Origin: Micrococcaceae bacterium Sec5.8
Lineage (GTDB): Bacteria; Actinomycetota; Actinomycetes; Actinomycetales; Micrococcaceae
Assembly (NCBI GenBank): GCA_039636775.1
Contig: CP143429.1
Span: 3,348,001-3,412,000, forward strand
Direction: 5' to 3'
Length of the DNA: 64,000 nt
This document shows, one piece after another, positions 16,535 to 24,629 of this stretch. Made by a program: the position numbers and the translations under genes. The notes below the pieces were generated by a model. That model searched no databases, had not been told where the DNA came from, and was given only the letters and a program-made list of their open reading frames with translations. Numbering within the stretch: the stretch's first letter is position 1; each line of letters opens with the position of its first letter.

Positions 16535-16922
16535 TCAATACGCCGAACTCTCCGGCCCGAACAGGAAATCCTTGGCGTGGTCCACGGCTTTCCTGAACGC
16601 ATCGTTCCGCAGGGCCTGGAGTTGCTCTAACTCGCCCGCCGCCGGCTCCGGGTAACTCGTGTATCCCGGCCTGAGAACCCAGATGTCGCCCCCGCTGGCG
16701 GTAGGTAGATGCCGAAGGAGCGGTGCTGGTTGTCTTCTTCGGCCCAGGTAGGCACGACGGCGACCGCGGACCCGGTGTCGGCATTGGTCCACTGGGCCCT
16801 CGGCAGCGGCGCTTCGTGGGCCTCCGGGTCAAAAAAGGCGCCGTCCCCTCGCCCCGCCGGGCCACAAAACGCTCGTGGAAGGCGGGCAACAGCAGCGTAT
16901 CGAAGCGGCGCAATGCGGTCAT
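16535..16922 (-). pseudogene. Hypothetical protein gene broken by two one-base G-run deletions
   Basis: Three consecutive minus-strand frames join into one sensible protein of about 130 residues. Frame 1 gives MTALRRFDTLLLPAFHERFV, frame 2 gives GAFFDPEAHEAPLPRAQW through GIYLPP, and frame 3 gives GGDIWVLRPGYTSYPEP to DFLFGPESSAY-stop. The start has GGAGG upstream. Both breaks fall in G homopolymers (16845-16848 with four, 16689-16693 with five), and adding one G to each restores the frame. The gene may be truly decayed, or the assembly may have homopolymer errors. I do not recognise the family. Confidence 0.7.
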
Positions 16923-17047
16923 GGCACCCTCCTTCAGTTGTGTTCCTGATCTGGCGCACCGGGATCGGCGCCGGGAGCCGTCCTTGAGCTGGAGGCGGTA
17001 TACGCCCGGCTGCGGATGGAACTGGACCGCTTCCGCTCCCGCCGGCC

Positions 17048-17368
17048 CTAGAGCGGCCCGCCAGGCCGCCGTCCGCCAGCGAGGCGGTGGGATTCCGTCA
17101 GGAGTTCCCTCAGTTCCTCGGCATCGACCCGGGCCAGCCGCACCAGCACAAGCTGTGGCGATCTTTCGTGGTGCGGGGTCCAGAAGTAGGTTTCCGGCTC
17201 CGTTCCGGCAAGGGCCTCGCGCTCCCCCGTTTTGACCGTCAGCACACCCTCGTCCCAGATCCGCGCCATGAGCGTGGCCGCGAACCAGGCCGGGTGACCC
17301 CAGCTGGGCCGTTCCACCACGCCCGGCAGCGCGAGGGCGGCCCGGCGGACATCCTCCCCAGTAACCAT
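17048..17368 (-). CDS. MmcQ/YjbR family protein
   Basis: The 106-residue product fits the MmcQ/YjbR (CyaY-like fold) family: MVTGEDVRRAALALPGVVER, PSWGHPAWFAATLMARIWDEG, EPETYFWTPHHERSPQLVLVRL and a C-terminal helix ELRELLTESHRLAG. Members are thought to bind DNA or small ligands, but their function is unsettled. ATG 17368 was chosen over the upstream extension because the homology starts there. CACAGT lies six bases before it, close to the leaderless arrangement found elsewhere in this window. Confidence 0.82.
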   Translation of the reverse strand: MVTGEDVRRAALALPGVVERPSWGHPAWFAATLMARIWDEGVLTVKTGEREALAGTEPETYFWTPHHERSPQLVLVRLARVDAEELRELLTESHRLAGGRRPGGPL

Positions 17369-17421
17369 GGCCCCACTGTGGCACCGGCTCCCGGGCCCGA
17401 ACAAGAGGCGGCTCAGTACAC

Positions 17422-18126
17422 CTAGGGCTGGCCGGCGTCTGTCTTGGAGAGCGTTCCGGTGATCTGTTCACCGCGGATACGGGCCGTACGCCAGGTGTCC
17501 AGGGCAATCACCGCACCGAGGATCACCAACGAGATGGACAGGGAGGCCAGCGCGTCGGTTAGCCAGTGGTAGCCCAGGTAGAGCCGGCTGACCGCAGCGA
17601 AGAAGATCCCAACGCCGGCCAGGACGAAGCCCGCCACGGCCGACGCGCGGTTCCGCCGCCGGGATGCGATCAGGAAAGCGCTGACCAGCAGGAAGTCGCA
17701 GGCGCCCAGGACATGCCCGGACGGAAATGAGAACGTGAAGTCGGCGCCGAAGAGCATGAGGTCCACGGGAGGACGCTGGCGCTCGATGGTGCGCCCGATG
17801 AGCTGGGCAAGGATGACGCCGGTGAGCATGGCCCCGGCGAGGAGCATGGGCCGCCAGGCATGTTTGGCCAGCAGGCCCCAAGCCACTGTCACCACCAGGA
17901 CGATGACGGGCAGGGCCACCGGACCGAAGATGATCGCCAGGATGATCATGATGGTGGTGAGTGGTTCGGAGCGGAGAGTCAGGAGCCAGGTGCGGACCGG
18001 CTGGTCGCCTTCCGCGAGGCCGCCGTGCTGGAGGACGCCGGTGAGGATTAAGGCGAACAGCGCGGCGCCCACGATCGTAAGGCCGGCGGCGGTCCGGTAA
18101 AGATTCCTCCGGTCCTGCGCACTCAT
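17422..18126 (-). CDS. PAP2-family membrane phosphatase
   Basis: The 234-residue protein has five to six transmembrane segments and the three PAP2 active-site motifs: the Lys/Arg-rich first motif around RTIERQRPP, PSGH in FSFPSGHVLGACDF, and SRLYLGYHWLTD with its catalytic His. It would dephosphorylate a lipid phosphate such as undecaprenyl pyrophosphate or phosphatidic acid at the outer membrane face. ATG 18126 has the strong site GGAGGAACGCTAT before it. The frame continues upstream to an ATG at 18204 (26 more residues) and beyond, so a longer protein is possible. Confidence 0.87.
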   Translation of the reverse strand: MSAQDRRNLYRTAAGLTIVGAALFALILTGVLQHGGLAEGDQPVRTWLLTLRSEPLTTIMIILAIIFGPVALPVIVLVVTVAWGLLAKHAWRPMLLAGAMLTGVILAQLIGRTIERQRPPVDLMLFGADFTFSFPSGHVLGACDFLLVSAFLIASRRRNRASAVAGFVLAGVGIFFAAVSRLYLGYHWLTDALASLSISLVILGAVIALDTWRTARIRGEQITGTLSKTDAGQP

Positions 18127-18428
18127 ATAGCGTTCCTCCACCACAAACTTATCGTGAAAGACCCGCCACCGGCCGGGCGTTTTTCCGGTCTTGTCCTCTG
18201 CCATTGCTGCGTCCGCCTCTGCACTGCGTGTGAATATTTCTTGGTGAAGAATATCCCGCTTCCGTCCGCTGCGGATGCCGGGGTGCCCGGATCTTCCCAC
18301 GGCGGACATTCCGGCCGCGCTGTGAGCCGCTTCACAAAGCCTGCTCCGACCTGTAGCCTTTCAGTCAACTTGTGATGCTTGCTAAGCAACTCGCACTGAC
18401 TATATGAACAGCTGGATGGAGAATCACC
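18127..18428. other. 302-bp divergent intergenic region
   Basis: It separates the PAP2 gene from the NCS1 permease gene. The minus frame of the PAP2 gene stays open here, but ribosome-binding evidence favours the shorter protein. Near the permease, an inverted repeat TTGCT-A-AGCAA (18379-18389) lies 40 bases before its ATG and could be an operator. TATATG (18401-18406) may be its -10. No other gene is seen. Confidence 0.4.
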
Positions 18429-20060
18429 ATGCCCGAGGCACAGCACGCCGCTGCCCCCGCGGACCGCAAGCGGGGCAAGGTCACCGAAGTGGAGACCTAC
18501 GGCATCGAGCGGATTCCGGAGAAAGACCGGAATGCGAGCCCGTTTGACCTGTTCAGGGTCTCGTTCGGAGGCGCCAACACCTTCGCTACCGCGTTCCTGG
18601 GCGCATTTCCCATCCTTTTCGGGCTGTCCTTCTGGCAGGGCCTCGCCGCGACGGTGACAGGACTGGTGGTGGGCGCCCTCCTGCTCGCACCCATGGCCGT
18701 GTTCGGCCCCACCAACGGGACCAACAACGCCGTGTCCTCGTCCGCCCATCTGGGCGTGCACGGCCGGGTGGTCGGGTCGTTCCTGTCGCTCCTGACTGCC
18801 ACTGCCTTCTTCTCCATCTCGGTCTGGAGTTCCGGTGACGCCCTGGTGGGCGGCCTGAACCGTCTGGTGGGCCTGCCGCAGGACATGGGCTCGTTCGCGG
18901 TCGCTTACGGAGTCTTCGGCGTCCTGGTGCTTGCCGTCTGCGTTTACGGCTTCAAGTTCATGCTGCTCGTGAACAAGATCGCCGTCACCGCCGCCACGCT
19001 GCTCTTCGTGGTGGGCTACATCGCCTTCGCCGGCGACTTCAACCTGAACTTCGAGGGCGCCTTCGGCACGGGCTTCGACGGCATCGGCATCGCTGGCTTC
19101 ATCCCTGCCTTCTTCGGCGCGGCGTTGATCGTCATGTCCAACCCGATCTCCTTCGGAGCTTTCCTGGGCGACTGGGCGCGCTACATCCCTACCGCCACAC
19201 CCAAGCGCCGAGTGATGGGGGCTGCCCTTCTGGCGCAGCTGGCCACACTGGTGCCGTTTGTCTTCGGACTCGCGACCGCATCGATCATCGCCACCAAGGC
19301 TCCGGAGTTCATGGATCCCGCCGCACCCAACTACGTCGGCGGACTGCTGGCGGTGTCGCCGGCCTGGTACTTCGTGCCGCTCTGCGCCATCGCCCTGATC
19401 GGCGGGATGTCCACCGGAGCCACCTCCCTCTACGGCACGGGCCTGGACTTCAGCAGCGTTTTCCCGCGGTTCAACCGCGTGCAGGCCACCCTCTTCATCG
19501 GCATCCTGGCCATCATCTTTATTTTCGTGGGCCGTTTCGCCTTCAACCTGGTACAAAGCATTTCCACCTTCGCCACCCTGATCGTCACGTGCACCGCCCC
19601 ATGGATGGTGGTCATGATCATCGGTTTCATCACCCGTCGGGGCTGGTATGACGCCGACGCCCTCCAGGTCTTCAACCGCCGCCAGACGGGTGGCCGGTAC
19701 TGGTTCAACCACGGCTGGAATCCCCGCGGAATGCTCGCGTGGCTGGTCAGCGCCGCAGCAGGCCTGAGCATGGTCAACATGCCCGGACAGTTCGAAGGCC
19801 CGCTTGGCAACCTGGCCGGCGGCGTCGACATCAGCCTGCCGGCGTCCCTGGTGTTGGCCGCCGTCCTCTACCTCGGCATGCTCTGGATCTTCCCGGAACC
19901 CCGCGCGGTGTTTCCCGCTGCCGGGCCCCGCTGGGTCCCCTCGAAAGACACGGCGGTGACGCCGGTCCTCGACGCCGCCGGGAACATTGTCCCGGCCGAC
20001 CGCGCCGCCGCCCCCAATTCCCGCGAGGACCGCGCCGCTGAACTGGTGGCCGGGCCGTGA
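18429..20060 (+). CDS. NCS1-family nucleobase/hydantoin-type permease
   Basis: The 543-residue protein has about 12 transmembrane segments and the NCS1 (purine-cytosine permease-like) features: the N-terminal GIERIPEKDRNASPFDLFRVSFGGANTFAT block, FGPTNGTNNAVSS, and the IVMSNPISFGAFLGDWARYIP block. It would import a nucleobase, hydantoin or related heterocycle with H+ or Na+. It starts after GGAG at a usual spacing. Its TGA overlaps the GTG of the cyclase gene, which suggests that the permease's substrate or its breakdown product is handled by that cyclase-type hydrolase. Confidence 0.92.
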   Translation: MPEAQHAAAPADRKRGKVTEVETYGIERIPEKDRNASPFDLFRVSFGGANTFATAFLGAFPILFGLSFWQGLAATVTGLVVGALLLAPMAVFGPTNGTNNAVSSSAHLGVHGRVVGSFLSLLTATAFFSISVWSSGDALVGGLNRLVGLPQDMGSFAVAYGVFGVLVLAVCVYGFKFMLLVNKIAVTAATLLFVVGYIAFAGDFNLNFEGAFGTGFDGIGIAGFIPAFFGAALIVMSNPISFGAFLGDWARYIPTATPKRRVMGAALLAQLATLVPFVFGLATASIIATKAPEFMDPAAPNYVGGLLAVSPAWYFVPLCAIALIGGMSTGATSLYGTGLDFSSVFPRFNRVQATLFIGILAIIFIFVGRFAFNLVQSISTFATLIVTCTAPWMVVMIIGFITRRGWYDADALQVFNRRQTGGRYWFNHGWNPRGMLAWLVSAAAGLSMVNMPGQFEGPLGNLAGGVDISLPASLVLAAVLYLGMLWIFPEPRAVFPAAGPRWVPSKDTAVTPVLDAAGNIVPADRAAAPNSREDRAAELVAGP

Positions 20061-21220
20061 CGTGGCTGGACCTTAGCGTCCCGCTCCGGACCGGAATGCC
20101 AATCTACCCCGGTGACCCGGAGGTCAGGATTGAGCCCGCCCTGACCGTCGCGGCAGACGGCGCCAACGTACTCTCGCTCGCCATCGGGACGCATTCAGGA
20201 ACCCACGCCGACGCACCGCTGCACGTCAGCGACAGCTGGGCATCGCTGACCGACCTGCCCCTGGCGCTGTACAGCGGCACCGCCGAACTGGTGGACGTAC
20301 GCGACGTCGGACGTGGCCACCCCATCACCGCGGCGCACCTCGCGGGAATCGCTCCGGCCGGAAACGGGGAACATGGCAACGGAAACCCGGAGCGGCTCCT
20401 CCTGCTCCGGACCGGGTTCGCAGACGCCTGGGGAACGGACGAATACTTGCGGCATCCGTGGCTCGACGCCGCCGCCGCACAACTGATCGTCGACCGCGGT
20501 TACCGCACCGTAGGCCTCGACGCCTTGAGCGTCGATCCCAGCCCGCACGGTGGCCCGGACGCTTCCGCGACAGGCCACGGTTTCCCGGCCCACGACATCC
20601 TGGCCGGCAACGGCTGCGTCATCGTGGAGAACCTCACCGGGCTCGGCCTGGTCCAGGGCACCCTGGATTCCGGTTCCGACGTCGAAGTCTTCCTTTTTCC
20701 CCTCAACATCCCGGGTGCCGACGGCGCACCCATCCGCGCCGTGGCGCGCCCACTGCCGGAGCAGCCGGCGCCGGGGAGTCCCGGAGCCCGCAACGAGGAG
20801 ACTGTTTGCGGCCGTGAGCTTGGCCGTGCGGAGATTCAGGAAGCCGCCGACCATCTGGTCGCAGCGTTCGGGGCCTGCGACACGGAGGCCTACTTCGAAT
20901 CCTTCAGTCCTGATGCGACGTTCATCTTCCATCCGGAGAAGGAGAACCCGGCCTCCAGGGCCGAGTACCGGAGCCTCTGGGAGGACTGGCTGGAGTCGGG
21001 CTGGAGGGTGCTCGAATGCCGCAGCAGCGAGCAGAACATCCAGCTCCTGGGCACTACCGCCATCTTTTCCCATCGGGTCGCCACGACCGTGCAGACGGAC
21101 CGGGCGGGCGGACGCCAGAAGAGCGATGAACGGGAGACCATTGTCTTCCACCGCGGGCAGGACGGCCGCGTGCGCTGCGTCCACGAACACCTGTCGCTCT
21201 TCCCCGGTAAGGCCATTTGA
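20057..21220 (+). CDS. Cyclase-family metal hydrolase fused to an NTF2/SnoaL-like domain
   Basis: The 387-residue protein is a fusion. Residues 1-230 form the cyclase (kynurenine formamidase-like) fold, with the metal-binding motif GTHSGTHADAPLH (consensus HxGTHxDxPxH) and the VGLDALSVD and VIVENLTGL blocks. Residues 255-387 form an NTF2/SnoaL-like domain (AADHLVAAFGACDTEAYFES, FSPDATFIFH, then EYRSLWEDWLESG). The junction is a Pro/Gly-rich linker. It starts at GTG overlapping the permease stop (GTGA), so translation is coupled. The cyclase part would hydrolyse an amide or lactone. I do not know this fusion as a common arrangement. Confidence 0.88.
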   Translation: MTWLDLSVPLRTGMPIYPGDPEVRIEPALTVAADGANVLSLAIGTHSGTHADAPLHVSDSWASLTDLPLALYSGTAELVDVRDVGRGHPITAAHLAGIAPAGNGEHGNGNPERLLLLRTGFADAWGTDEYLRHPWLDAAAAQLIVDRGYRTVGLDALSVDPSPHGGPDASATGHGFPAHDILAGNGCVIVENLTGLGLVQGTLDSGSDVEVFLFPLNIPGADGAPIRAVARPLPEQPAPGSPGARNEETVCGRELGRAEIQEAADHLVAAFGACDTEAYFESFSPDATFIFHPEKENPASRAEYRSLWEDWLESGWRVLECRSSEQNIQLLGTTAIFSHRVATTVQTDRAGGRQKSDERETIVFHRGQDGRVRCVHEHLSLFPGKAI

Positions 21221-21226
21221 CGGACA

Positions 21227-21236
21227 CATACGTATG
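21227..21236. promoter_or_regulatory. Palindrome CATACGTATG between the cyclase fusion and the small gene
   Basis: This perfect 10-bp palindrome begins seven bases after the cyclase stop codon and 60 bases before the small downstream gene. It could be a regulator site controlling that gene. The regulator is not identified. Confidence 0.35.
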
Positions 21237-21295
21237 ACGTTATGGTCACTTCGATCATTGGGGCCGAGACGTGAAACCCAAAAAGGAACAGAGCC

Positions 21296-21505
21296 ATGAC
21301 CACAGCAACTGAGCGCATCGAGATCCAGGTCGACAACCGAAAGGTCCTCGACGAGCGGCTCGAGGACGCCGTGCGCGGACTCCAGCAGATTGCCATGGCC
21401 ACCGGCACGCACGGCATCCTGATCACCCGGAACAAGCCGGGCCACTACACGGCAGCGCTGTCCGACCAGGTACCCTTCGGCATGACCCGGGAAGCTCTTA
21501 TCTGA
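21296..21505 (+). CDS. Small hypothetical protein (69 residues)
   Basis: It begins MTTATERIEIQVDNRKVLDE, continues with an amphipathic helix (RLEDAVRGLQQIAMATG) and ends in a beta-strand-like stretch (HGILITRNKPGHYTAALSDQVPFGMTREALI). AAAAAGGAA precedes the ATG at a normal distance. The compact length, good ribosome-binding site and a strong terminator 50 bases downstream support a real gene. No signal peptide, membrane segment or known domain is recognised. Confidence 0.72.
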   Translation: MTTATERIEIQVDNRKVLDERLEDAVRGLQQIAMATGTHGILITRNKPGHYTAALSDQVPFGMTREALI

Positions 21506-21557
21506 CTCCGGCTACCCACCACAGTCGCCAGTAACCCCTTCGTGACGCATGCGCAGC

Positions 21558-21593
21558 AGGTCCCGGGCGGAGAAATCCGCCCGGGACCTTTCT
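21558..21593 (+). terminator. Rho-independent terminator after the small gene
   Basis: A 14-bp perfect stem (AGGTCCCGGGCGGA, 21558-21571, with its complement at 21576-21589) and GAAA tetraloop are followed by TTTCT. It ends plus-strand transcription coming from the small gene and possibly the permease-cyclase unit. Confidence 0.85.
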
Positions 21594-21633
21594 GCTGACC
21601 GGCGGGGTGGCCGGCCGGCCAGGCCGGAACGGT

Positions 21634-21701
21634 CACCAATCGTGCAATGTCATCAGTCATGCACTGTCACCAATCGTGCACTGTCACCAATCGTGCACTG
21701 T
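21634..21701. repeat. 17-bp tandem repeat (four copies) across the manD stop codon
   Basis: Four consecutive 17-base units (type CACCAATCGTGCACTGT) occupy 21634-21650, 21651-21667, 21668-21684 and 21685-21701. Two are identical, the outermost has one change, and the second has several. The unit nearest the gene encodes the last residues of ManD (VHDW then TGA), so the others are duplicates of the gene's own 3' end. Confidence 0.9.
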
Positions 21702-22913
21702 CCCGTCGACCAGGCGGTTGTAGGGCAGGTAGGCCTGCTGGTAGGGGTAGGCCGCGGCGGCGGCCTCGTTGAATTCGACACCGATGCCGGGGGTTTCGCC
21801 CGGATGAAGGTAGCCGTCCACGAACGTCATGGACTGCTCAAAGACCTCATTGGTCGCGTCCGAGTGCTGCATGTATTCCTGGATGCCGTAATTGTGGATG
21901 GCCATGCCCACGTGCAGCTGCGCGGCGAAGCCCACCGGGGAGATGTCTGTGGGGCCGTGGAAGCCGGATTTGATCTGGTACTGCGCCGCGAAGTCCATGA
22001 TCTTTTTCAGCGGCGAGATTCCGCCAAAGTGTGTGGACGCTGCCCGGACGTAGTCGATCAGTTGTTCCTTGATGAGGCTCTGGAAGTCATAGACGGTGTT
22101 GAAGATTTCACCGATCGCCAGCGGGGTGGTGGTGTGCTGGCGGACCAGGCGCAGGGCTTCCTGGTTCTCCGCCGGAGTGCAGTCCTCAAGCCAGAACAGG
22201 TCATATGGTTCCAGCGCCTTGCCCAGCTTCGCGGCCTGGATCGGAGTCATCCTGTGGTGTCCGTCGTGCAGCAGCGGCAGCTCCGGGCCGAACTCGTTCC
22301 GCACTGCTTCGAACACCATAGGCAGGTGCCGCAGGTAGGCCCGGGTGTCCCAATCCTCCTCCAGCGGGAACGTTCCCCGGCCGGCCGGTTCATAGTCGTA
22401 GCGTTCCCCCGAGGCCTGCGCCTGGGCGGCCACGCCGTACACGGCCTTGATGCCGGGAACCGCGGTCTGGATCCGGATCGACTTGTAACCAAGCTCCAGG
22501 TGCTCGCGGACTGAATCGAACAGCGACTCCAGCTCCGCGCCGGATGCGTGGCCATAGGCGCGCAGCCCGTTCCGGGAGGCACCGCCGAGGAGCTGGTAGA
22601 CGGGCATCCCGGCCACCTTGCCTTTGATGTCCCACAACGCCATGTCCACGGCCGCGATCGCGGCCATGGTGACCGGCCCCCGGCGCCAGTAAGAGGACCG
22701 GTAGAGGAACTGCCAGGTGTCCTCTATCCGGTGCGGATCCTTGCCGATCAGCAGCTGCGCGACGTGTTCCTTGAGGTACGCGGCGACCGCGAGTTCGCGG
22801 CCGTTGAGGGTGGCGTCCCCGATGCCGGTCACCCCGTCGTCCGTGGTAATCCGCAATGTCACGAAGTTACGGGACGGGCTGGTCACAAACACTTCTGCGG
22901 CAATGATTTTCAC
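21684..22913 (-). CDS. manD: D-mannonate dehydratase, enolase superfamily (ManD type)
   Basis: The 409-residue protein converts D-mannonate to 2-keto-3-deoxy-D-gluconate. Family hallmarks are visible along its length: [71 protein letters not shown] with acidic metal ligands, and [14 protein letters not shown]. It ends TVHDW inside the tandem repeat. GTG 22913 is chosen because homology begins with KIIAAEVF; the upstream open frame overlaps the kinase gene. No strong ribosome-binding site is seen. It is the last gene of the sugar-acid operon. Many ManD-family proteins have low activity and may act on D-gluconate instead. Confidence 0.9.
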   Translation of the reverse strand: MKIIAAEVFVTSPSRNFVTLRITTDDGVTGIGDATLNGRELAVAAYLKEHVAQLLIGKDPHRIEDTWQFLYRSSYWRRGPVTMAAIAAVDMALWDIKGKVAGMPVYQLLGGASRNGLRAYGHASGAELESLFDSVREHLELGYKSIRIQTAVPGIKAVYGVAAQAQASGERYDYEPAGRGTFPLEEDWDTRAYLRHLPMVFEAVRNEFGPELPLLHDGHHRMTPIQAAKLGKALEPYDLFWLEDCTPAENQEALRLVRQHTTTPLAIGEIFNTVYDFQSLIKEQLIDYVRAASTHFGGISPLKKIMDFAAQYQIKSGFHGPTDISPVGFAAQLHVGMAIHNYGIQEYMQHSDATNEVFEQSMTFVDGYLHPGETPGIGVEFNEAAAAAYPYQQAYLPYNRLVDGTVHDW

Positions 22914-22965
22914 TGGTGGTCCGTGCTTTCTGGGTGGGTCCGAGGGGAGGTGGAGGCGGCGTGTT

Positions 22966-23934
22966 TCAGCGTTGCGTGGTTCCGCTGGGGGTGGCCCCGA
23001 GCAGGGCGAGCTCCCGACGGCGGGGCAGGCCCTCCCAGTCGCCGGCCGTGCTGACCGCGAAAGCTCCGGCGAGGGCGCCGCGGTGCAGCCGGCCGGCCAC
23101 GCCCTCCCCGTCGAGGAGGGCGGAGAGGTAGCCGGCGGTGAAGGCGTCGCCGGCGCCCACGGTGTCGATGCTGGTGACGGGCACGGCGGGCGTTTCCCAC
23201 CGGCCGCCGGCGGTGTGCACCCCGGCGCCGGCGGCGCCGCGCTTGACCACGACCTCGCGTACTCCGCGGCCCAGCAGTTCGGCGGCCATGGCCGTTTCGG
23301 CGTCGCCGGCCGTTCCCGCGCAGGTGCCGCCGGGGGCGACCAGCCCGAGTTCGTCGTCGGAGGCGACCAGGATGCTGGCATGCCGGGCCAGCGGACCGAG
23401 GACGGCGCGTGCTTCGTCCCGGGACCAAAGCTTGCTGCGGTAGTTCACGTCGAGGGAAACCTCCAGGCCTTCGCCGGCGGCGCGGGCGGCCGCGTACTCG
23501 ACGGCCCGCCGCGCCTCCTGGCCGAGGGCTGCGGTGATCCCGGTGAGGTGGAGGACCTTGGCGCCGTTCCGGAAGGCCGCGTCGACGTCGTCCCGGCTGA
23601 GCGTGGACCCAGCAGACCCTGCACGGTAGTAGAAAGCCCGGCTGACATCGGCGGTGCGCTGTTCGAGGAACATCACGCCGGTGCTGCGGTCTGCGTCCTC
23701 GCGGTGGTGTATCCGGATGCCTTCGCTGCGCAGCTGCCGCAGGATGAATTCGCCGTGCGGGTCGGCGCCCAGTACGCCTGCCCACGCCACGCTGTGCCCG
23801 AGCCGGGCGACGCCGACGGCGACGTTGGACTCCGCCCCGGCCACGTGCATGCCCAGGCTGCCTCCGGCGGACAGCGGCCCGGCGGAGCGCAGCGAAACCA
23901 TGGATTCGCCCAGGGTAAGCAGGTCGACGCTCAC
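22966..23934 (-). CDS. kdgK: PfkB-family sugar kinase, probable 2-keto-3-deoxygluconate kinase
   Basis: The 322-residue ribokinase-fold enzyme begins [12 protein letters not shown] and has the N-terminal [23 protein letters not shown] substrate region and the C-terminal PfkB signature [16 protein letters not shown] with the catalytic Asp. It would phosphorylate 2-keto-3-deoxygluconate, the product of ManD, to KDPG. The GTG start overlaps the aldolase stop codon (GTGA), so the two are translationally coupled. Substrate assignment rests mainly on the neighbours. Confidence 0.88.
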   Translation of the reverse strand: MSVDLLTLGESMVSLRSAGPLSAGGSLGMHVAGAESNVAVGVARLGHSVAWAGVLGADPHGEFILRQLRSEGIRIHHREDADRSTGVMFLEQRTADVSRAFYYRAGSAGSTLSRDDVDAAFRNGAKVLHLTGITAALGQEARRAVEYAAARAAGEGLEVSLDVNYRSKLWSRDEARAVLGPLARHASILVASDDELGLVAPGGTCAGTAGDAETAMAAELLGRGVREVVVKRGAAGAGVHTAGGRWETPAVPVTSIDTVGAGDAFTAGYLSALLDGEGVAGRLHRGALAGAFAVSTAGDWEGLPRRRELALLGATPSGTTQR

Positions 23935-24629
23935 CTCGGGTGCCCTGCCGCCGGCCGCCGGCCGAAGTCCGCGGCCAGTCCCACGAACGCGCGGGCCCGC
24001 TCACGGACAGGGGCGAGATCACCACCGGAGCCGGCGTCGCCGAACAGCGGCCCGCCGAGGCCGACAGCGATGGCACCGGCTTCCCAGTACCCTGTCGCCT
24101 CGTCCACCCCGACGCCACCGACGGCAATGAACGGGATGCCGGGGAAAGGATCGCGAAGCGCCCTGAGGTAACCCGGACCGCCGATGGAGGCGGGGAAGAG
24201 CTTAACCGCGGTGGCGCCCCGGTTCATCGCCTCGTAGGCCTCGCTGGGAGTCAGGGCACCGGCGAGGGCGGGAATGCCGATGCGGGCAGCTTCCTGGATG
24301 GAGCTGGCCAACGACGGCGTCACGATGAACTGTCCGCCGGCTGCGGTGACGTGGTCCACGTCCTGCTCGGTCAGCACCGTTCCTGCGCCGACAAAGGAAC
24401 CGGCCGGAGCGGCGGCGCGGACCGCGCGGATGGCCTCCAGCGCGCCGGGGGTGGTCAGGGCGATTTCGACGTAGCGGAAGCCTTCCTCCATCGCCGTGAG
24501 GGCCGCCTTCGCTGCTGCTCCGCCGTCGGCACCGCGCACAATGGCGACCAGCCGGGCGTCCCGGATACCGGCCAGCAGGGTTTCGGGCGTCAGGTCATTG
24601 CTGGGATTCTCGGTCATGTGATTCACCAT
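23931..24629 (-). CDS. eda: KDPG / KDPGal aldolase (Entner-Doudoroff aldolase)
   Basis: This class I aldolase of about 230 residues cleaves 2-keto-3-deoxy-6-phosphogluconate, or the galacto form, to pyruvate and glyceraldehyde 3-phosphate. Signatures include LVAIVRG near the N-terminus, the general-base Glu in EIALTTPGALEAI, FVGAGTVLT, and the Schiff-base Lys in AVKLFPAS. Two starts are possible, ATG 24629 or ATG 24617. The first overlaps the dgoD stop by seven bases; the second has GGTGA before it. Confidence 0.93.
   Translation of the reverse strand: MVNHMTENPSNDLTPETLLAGIRDARLVAIVRGADGGAAAKAALTAMEEGFRYVEIALTTPGALEAIRAVRAAAPAGSFVGAGTVLTEQDVDHVTAAGGQFIVTPSLASSIQEAARIGIPALAGALTPSEAYEAMNRGATAVKLFPASIGGPGYLRALRDPFPGIPFIAVGGVGVDEATGYWEAGAIAVGLGGPLFGDAGSGGDLAPVRERARAFVGLAADFGRRPAAGHPR

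Noticed and set aside
16971..17051. Plus-strand stretch ending LELEAVYARLRMELDRFRSRRP
   Set aside because: It looks like the end of a helical protein, but a stop lies just upstream and no start with ribosome-binding site is seen. It may be a remnant in the region beside the broken gene; not supported as a gene.
18123..19712. Long minus-strand open frame (529 codons) opposite the NCS1 permease
   Set aside because: A shadow of the permease gene; the predicted product is a low-complexity Glu/Gly/His-rich sequence with no known fold.
21634..21701. CRISPR array
   Set aside because: The 17-bp repeats are directly adjacent without spacers and no cas genes are present in the window; likewise the 29-bp repeat at 5438-5530.
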